Assembly (NCBI RefSeq): GCF_041051975.1
Contig: NZ_CP163435.1
Location: 1,054,001-1,118,000 of the forward strand
Reading direction: 5' to 3'
Origin: Streptomyces sp. R21
GTDB taxonomy: Bacteria; Actinomycetota; Actinomycetes; Streptomycetales; Streptomycetaceae
Length of the DNA: 64,000 nucleotides
A program made the translations under genes and the position numbers. A model generated the notes under the pieces. That model had not been told where the DNA came from. It saw only the letters and a list, made by a program, of their open reading frames with translations, and searched no databases. This document shows, one piece after another, positions 60,050 to 64,000 of the stretch. Positions within the stretch are counted from its first letter, which is position 1. Each line of letters begins with the position of its first letter.

Positions 60050-62476
60050 TCAGCGGCGCAAGGTCGTCACCTTCAGGGCCGGGTCACCCGCGATCTCCGA
60101 TGCCGTGAACCGCTCGGTGACCCATTGCTTGCGGGAGAAGAGACGGGTCTGGTCGGTGAAGTGGGGCGAAGCCGGGTTCGACGACTGTCCGTAAGTGAGC
60201 AAGGTGTGGGCACGGGGGCCGTCGGGGGTCAGTTCGACGGCCATCAGGAAGCTGCTGCCGAAGGCGCCGGCGGTCGGGGTGCCTGTGCCCGAGTCGGGGC
60301 CGGCCTCCAGGACGTTGAAGCAACCCTTGTCGCCGTTGCAGCCGGACAGCGGGGTGTCGGCCCACTTCTGCACGGCGCCGAGTTCGGTGTCGACAGGCAG
60401 GTCACGGGCGGCGAAGTCCTGGACGGCGTCGGCCAGGGCACGCTGGACGCGTACGTCCTCGCCCTTGATGCCGCGCGGCGTGGTCAGGGGCTGCGCCGGG
60501 TCGTAGGGGACGCGGTGCCAGGTGTCCGGGGGCCCGGCTTCGACGAGGTGGTCGTAGAAGGTGCCCCAGAGCGCGGTGCCCCGGCTGTCCGTGTCGGCGC
60601 GGGTGTCCCAGCGCGCGAGGGTCGCGCAGGCCTGTCGTACGTCGATGTCCTTGCCGTCCGTGGCCGTCAGGTGTGGGTGGGCGCGGCACATGCCGACCAC
60701 GTCGTCACGTCCGGTCTCGGCCGACAGAACGCGGTTGCCCAGCATCGACGCCCGCAGGGTGCTCCGGGTGAAGCCCGGGGTGCCCAGTCCGTCTGCGCCG
60801 GCCACGCGTTGCGCGATCATGCTGAGCCCGAGCTGGGCGCGCTGGCCGAGGCGGGGATCACTGTCGTACGCGCCCGGGAAGCCGGTGAGGGGGGCTTCGG
60901 GGTTGGTGTACCGGGGGCCGTTGTTGGAGTTGGCGACGTAGTCGGTGCGGCTCAACCTCGGCTGGTGGGACGGGCCGTAGATGCCCGGCACGAGCGCGTC
61001 CGGGTCGCTGCCCCAGGCGCAGGCCGATGTCGAACCGTCCAGGGCGGCGGGCCCCTCCTGGCTGTCGGGGCGCGCGCAACGCTCCAGCTGTGCGTCAGTG
61101 AGGTGCGCGACGACCGAGGAGTCCGTGAAGTACGTGCCGCCGCTGGTGTCGGCCGCGAGGGTGTACGTCCAGGGGATGCCCTGGTAGGTGTCCTGGGCGG
61201 TGCGCAACTGGCTGAGGTTCCGGGCCTTGCCCATGGCCAGCCAGGCGTTCATGGAGCGCAGGTTGTCGGCGTTGGCGTCGCGGACGGCATACGCGGTCCG
61301 GGTGGTCCAGCCCGAGGCGAGGACCGGGCCGAAGCGTGAGGTGTACAGGGTCCGGCTCACGGTCGACAATCCGCCGTTCTTGTCGCGGACGGTGACCGGG
61401 ACCGTGCGGCGTTTCATCTGCTCGGCCTTGCCGTCGACCACATAGCTGGTGGGGTCGCCGGGCGCGAGCTTCAGCGCGTAGAAGGAGGCGTGCTGGGCGT
61501 CGCTGGCGGTGTGCGTCCAGGCGAGGTTCCGGTTGTGGCCGATCTCGACCAGCGGGGTGCCGTACAGGCCGGCCCCGGACACGTCCAGGGTGCCGGGGAT
61601 CGTCAACTGCACCTGGTAGAAGCGGAAGTTGCCGCCGACCCAGGGAAGGTGCGGGTTGGCGAGGACCATCGCGTTGCCGGTCCGCGTGGCGTTCCGGCCG
61701 AGCGCCCAGCCGTTGCTGCCGAAATCGGCGGCGTCTGCGATCCGTCCGCCCGGGGTGAAGGACGCCGCGGCCTTTCCGCCGCCGGCCCCGGTGGCCGCCG
61801 TGCCCTTGCCGCCCGCCGCCGGGGGCTCCGCGGCGCCGATCTCCGGCGCCAGCGGTACCGCCCCGGTCGCCCCGTTGACGTCGTGCACGATGCCCCACAG
61901 GTCGAGCGCGGTGACCGGTCGCACCCAGGGTTTTCCCTTGCAGCGCGGGTCCGGCAGCCTGTCGACGCCGGTGTCCCGCAGATAGCGGTTGTACCCGGCG
62001 GCGTATCCCTCGACCATCCGGCGCAGCTCCGCCGTCGGCCCCAGCGGCGCCCTGCGGTCCAACAGCCGCTGTACGGTGCCCGCGCGCAGCTGGCCGCCGT
62101 AGTAGGTGTCGCTCGCCAGGTTGGCGCCCTCGGACTCCCCGTCGGACCCGAAGAACCGGGACCGCTCGCCCCGCAACGTCACCACCTGGTCGGCGAGTTC
62201 GCACACGTTGTCCTGCGCGAAGGCGTAGCCGTATCCGTAGCCGAGCCCGGCGAAGTCCCGCGCCAGAATGTGCGGGATGCCGTACTCGGTCCTGTTGATC
62301 TGCGCGGCATGTCCGCCGTCGGCCACCGTCTCGCCGTCCGGCCCCGTCGCGGCGGACGAGGACGCGGGCGGCAGGGCCATGCTGGCGGAAGTGAGGCAGA
62401 GAGCGGCCGCGAAGGCTGCCAACCGGCCTGACAGGAAAGCTCTTTGACGCTTCATCAGTAATCTGTTTCCACCCAT
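60050..62476 (-). CDS. Penicillin acylase family precursor (aculeacin-acylase-like)
   Basis: An 808-residue exported Ntn-hydrolase. The signal (about 8-45, LAAFAAALCLTSASMA) is followed by INRTEYGIPHILARDFAGLGYGYGYAFAQDN, the alpha-chain start. The beta chain begins at Ser254 in AADFGSNGWALGRNATRTG, the self-processing site and nucleophile. NPHLPWVGGNFRFYQVQLTI and VEIGHNRNLAWTHTAS follow, as in aculeacin A and other quorum-quenching acylases. A Gly/Ala-rich linker (about 215-245) just precedes the cut site. It removes acyl side chains from lipopeptides, lactones or beta-lactams. ATG 62476 has AAGGGTGG; 62494 and 62452 are alternatives. Confidence 0.92.
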   Translation of the reverse strand: MGGNRLLMKRQRAFLSGRLAAFAAALCLTSASMALPPASSSAATGPDGETVADGGHAAQINRTEYGIPHILARDFAGLGYGYGYAFAQDNVCELADQVVTLRGERSRFFGSDGESEGANLASDTYYGGQLRAGTVQRLLDRRAPLGPTAELRRMVEGYAAGYNRYLRDTGVDRLPDPRCKGKPWVRPVTALDLWGIVHDVNGATGAVPLAPEIGAAEPPAAGGKGTAATGAGGGKAAASFTPGGRIADAADFGSNGWALGRNATRTGNAMVLANPHLPWVGGNFRFYQVQLTIPGTLDVSGAGLYGTPLVEIGHNRNLAWTHTASDAQHASFYALKLAPGDPTSYVVDGKAEQMKRRTVPVTVRDKNGGLSTVSRTLYTSRFGPVLASGWTTRTAYAVRDANADNLRSMNAWLAMGKARNLSQLRTAQDTYQGIPWTYTLAADTSGGTYFTDSSVVAHLTDAQLERCARPDSQEGPAALDGSTSACAWGSDPDALVPGIYGPSHQPRLSRTDYVANSNNGPRYTNPEAPLTGFPGAYDSDPRLGQRAQLGLSMIAQRVAGADGLGTPGFTRSTLRASMLGNRVLSAETGRDDVVGMCRAHPHLTATDGKDIDVRQACATLARWDTRADTDSRGTALWGTFYDHLVEAGPPDTWHRVPYDPAQPLTTPRGIKGEDVRVQRALADAVQDFAARDLPVDTELGAVQKWADTPLSGCNGDKGCFNVLEAGPDSGTGTPTAGAFGSSFLMAVELTPDGPRAHTLLTYGQSSNPASPHFTDQTRLFSRKQWVTERFTASEIAGDPALKVTTLRR

Positions 62477-62802
62477 GGCCCCACCCTTCAACACGAGCCC
62501 ACGGATGCCATCCGGCCTCCGACGGAGTTTCCGGGCGGCAGGTCACTCCCGGGATGTACGACGGTCACTCCCCGGGTGTACGCCTTCGCAGTGGGCCCCG
62601 CAGCGCAGCCCCGGCTACCCCGGCCGTCTCCCCCACACACCGCGTGGGCGAGAACGGCTGGAACGTGCCCTGGGCATCGCCTCTCCGACGCCGCGCCGGA
62701 CCGCTTGGCCTGACCGAGGCGTGGGCCGCCTGGTACAACCTCGGCTTGTAGAACACCTCGCGCCGCTGTTCGACGATTCGACGAGAAGAAGGGTTCAGCC
62801 AA
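62477..62802. other. Intergenic stretch, nothing identified
   Basis: This 326-bp gap separates the divergent acylase and acyltransferase genes. I see no gene, palindrome or repeat in it beyond the ribosome site AGAAGAAGGG before GTG 62803. Confidence 0.5.
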
Positions 62803-63402
62803 GTGAGCTTCAGAATCCAGCCGACCTCCCAGGTCGACGAGACGGCCACGATCGGTGACGGGACGACGGTCTGGGATCTGGCCCAGGTCCGGGAGGACGC
62901 CCGGCTGGGCAGTGGGTGCATCGTGGGCCGGGGAGCGTACGTCGGCCCGGGGGTGCGGATCGGCGACAACGTGAAGCTCCAGAACTACGCGTTGGTGTAC
63001 GAACCCGCGGTGCTCGGTGACGGGGTGTTCGTCGGCCCGGCGGCGGTCCTCACCAACGACCACTCCCCCCGTTCCGTGGACCCGCAGGGCCGTCTGAAGC
63101 GCGGTGGCGACTGGGAGGCCGTGGCGGTGGTGGTGGCCGAGGGGGCGTCACTGGGGGCCCGTTCGGTGTGTGTGGCGCCGGTACGCGTCGGTCGTTGGGC
63201 ACTGGTCGCGGCGGGAGCCGTGGTGACCCGGGACGTGCCGGACTTCGCGCTCGTGGCCGGCGTTCCGGCGCGCCGGATCGGCTGGGTCGGCCGGGCCGGC
63301 GTTCGGCTGGTCGCCGAGGAAGGCGAGTCGGGGGGCTGGAAGTGCCCCGAGACGGGCGCGCTGTACGACGAGAAGGACGGCGAACTCGTCGAACGCGGAT
63401 GA
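62803..63402 (+). CDS. Left-handed beta-helix acyltransferase (WbpD/dTDP-sugar N-acetyltransferase type)
   Basis: A 199-residue hexapeptide-repeat transferase. Successive turns read ATIGDGTTVWDLAQVREDAR, IVGRGAYVGPGVRIGDNVKL and AVLGDGVFVGPAAVLTNDHS. AEGASLGARSVCVAPVRVGR, WALVAAGAVVTRDVPDFALVAG and PARRIGWVGR close the helix. The NDHSPRS loop carries the likely catalytic His. A short tail (WKCPETGALYDEKDGELVER) follows. It probably acetylates an amino-sugar nucleotide. GTG 62803 has AAGAAGGG upstream. It is likely the first gene of a sugar-modification set running out of the window. Confidence 0.88.
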   Translation: MSFRIQPTSQVDETATIGDGTTVWDLAQVREDARLGSGCIVGRGAYVGPGVRIGDNVKLQNYALVYEPAVLGDGVFVGPAAVLTNDHSPRSVDPQGRLKRGGDWEAVAVVVAEGASLGARSVCVAPVRVGRWALVAAGAVVTRDVPDFALVAGVPARRIGWVGRAGVRLVAEEGESGGWKCPETGALYDEKDGELVERG

Positions 63403-63485
63403 CTCCCGCGTCCCCAGGATCGTTGAATTCCCAAATGGCCAATCCTCGAACATCTTCAGGCATAACATGTGCGCGAACCGTGCAG

Positions 63486-63497
63486 ACTGTGCACAGT
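63486..63497. promoter_or_regulatory. ACTGTGCACAGT palindrome in an AT-richer gap
   Basis: A perfect 12-bp palindrome 186 bp upstream of the last gene, in a stretch (63418-63520) that is less GC-rich than its surroundings and could hold a promoter. Confidence 0.4.
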
Positions 63498-63682
63498 GAG
63501 CACATAAACCATTAGTGCCCAGGGGGGGTACCGGGTGGGGACAAGTGTGCCTGTGGCGAGGAGTGACGACCGCTCCGACGCCTGATGCCTGACGTCTGCC
63601 TTGCGCCGCGTGACCATCGGCGACGTGGCGATCAAAAGTCTGTTCACCAGAGGACCCACAGGGGGGTTGGTGTGCCCAAACG

Positions 63683-64000
63683 ATGACCACTACACGTCTG
63701 GCGGCGCTCGGTCGTGAGGAGCCTTCGCTGCTCACGCTGGCCCAACGCCTTCTCGAAGTCGCCGAGTCGGGGCTTTCCTCGATGCTGCTCCCCGGCGGGG
63801 AGGCCTTCGCCTTCACGATGGCCGGGCGGAGGACCCCCGGTGGTGCCTGGACCCTGGAACGGCGCGGGATCAGCATCCGGTACGCGGCGATCACCGTGCT
63901 CGGGGCCCGGTTCCTGCCCGAGGACCGCCAGCGTGCGGTGCTCGGCGGGCGTACGGCCGAGGAGTTCGCCGGTCTGCTCGTCGAGTCGCTGCCCGCGGTG
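63683..64000 (+). CDS. Unrecognised protein, incomplete at the window edge
   Basis: The first 106 residues of an open frame starting MTTTRLAALGREEPSLLTLA and continuing QRLLEVAESGLSSMLLPGGE, then TPGGAWTLERRGISIRYAAI. It reads like a soluble Streptomyces protein. An earlier GTG at 63672 leads straight to a stop. The opening, with a predicted helix and an R-R-G-I-S-I-R-Y strand, recalls proteins encoded next to sugar transferases, but I cannot name the family. Confidence 0.6.
   Translation, partial: MTTTRLAALGREEPSLLTLAQRLLEVAESGLSSMLLPGGEAFAFTMAGRRTPGGAWTLERRGISIRYAAITVLGARFLPEDRQRAVLGGRTAEEFAGLLVESLPAV

Overview
The window is high-GC actinobacterial DNA and almost certainly Streptomyces. 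Start codons are often GTG or TTG, GC at third codon positions is extreme, and the gene families are typical of the genus: SigJ/ECF41 and ECF42 sigma factors, MmyB-type XRE regulators, a sugar ABC operon without its own ATPase, ricin-linked secreted glycosidases, HelR and DUF6131. Broken genes are dense (at least eleven remnants) and there are many one-gene regulator/enzyme pairs. This looks like an accessory or chromosome-arm region rather than core genome. I see no tRNA, rRNA, CRISPR array or phage.

Layout. 1-3.1 kb: 3' part of a GT1 glycosyltransferase followed by a HelD/HelR RNA-polymerase motor, a plausible rifamycin-protection pair. 3.1-9.6 kb: small oxidoreductases, a cupin and XRE regulators mixed with fragments of NAD kinase, an aldo/keto reductase, an XRE regulator and a FUSC exporter. 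9.6-11.6 kb: an MFS exporter and a DHFR-like reductase. 11.8-20.4 kb: a coherent sugar-utilisation locus (LacI regulator, lipoprotein binding protein, two permeases, GH42 beta-galactosidase, secreted propeller glycosidase with a ricin-like domain) ending at a hairpin. 20.5-30.9 kb: single-gene units (beta-propeller, hydrolases, serine hydrolase, methyltransferase, SDR/XRE pair, FAD monooxygenase/TetR pair).

30.9-34.1 kb is the most striking structure. A DinB-family gene is split in two, and a 2.7-kb insert lies between the halves. The insert is bounded by a perfect 88-bp inverted repeat, contains two non-overlapping pieces of a transposase in opposite orientation, and carries an intact secreted GH62 arabinofuranosidase.

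34.3-44.4 kb: GNAT, an HxlR/DHFR-like pair with twin operators, an F420/PPOX protein, a rhamnosidase remnant beside a 34-bp tandem array, an orphan Tat-exported binding protein, a fatty-acid desaturase with a 19-bp tandem operator, an N5-(carboxyethyl)ornithine synthase with a small CxxC protein, and a MarR/DsbA/MBL/SnoaL-like cluster. 44.7-50.6 kb: an ECF42 sigma factor with its DGPF protein, and a carboxymuconolactone-decarboxylase/ECF41 pair. Both have sequences matching the known promoter signatures of those sigma groups. 50.6-53.8 kb: deletion remnants (flavodoxin, NarK), DUF4389, a shortened DUF302 gene behind two CsoR-like boxes, and another SDR/XRE pair. 54.8-64 kb: DUF3592, a zinc-ribbon unknown, an orphan histidine kinase, an ArsR-like regulator with twin operators facing a peptide deformylase, a penicillin-acylase-family precursor, and the start of what may be a sugar-modification cluster (hexapeptide acyltransferase plus an incomplete gene).

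Recurring theme: four XRE/MmyB regulators (one broken) each face an oxidoreductase gene. They fall into two promoter classes with conserved boxes at fixed distances from the regulator start.
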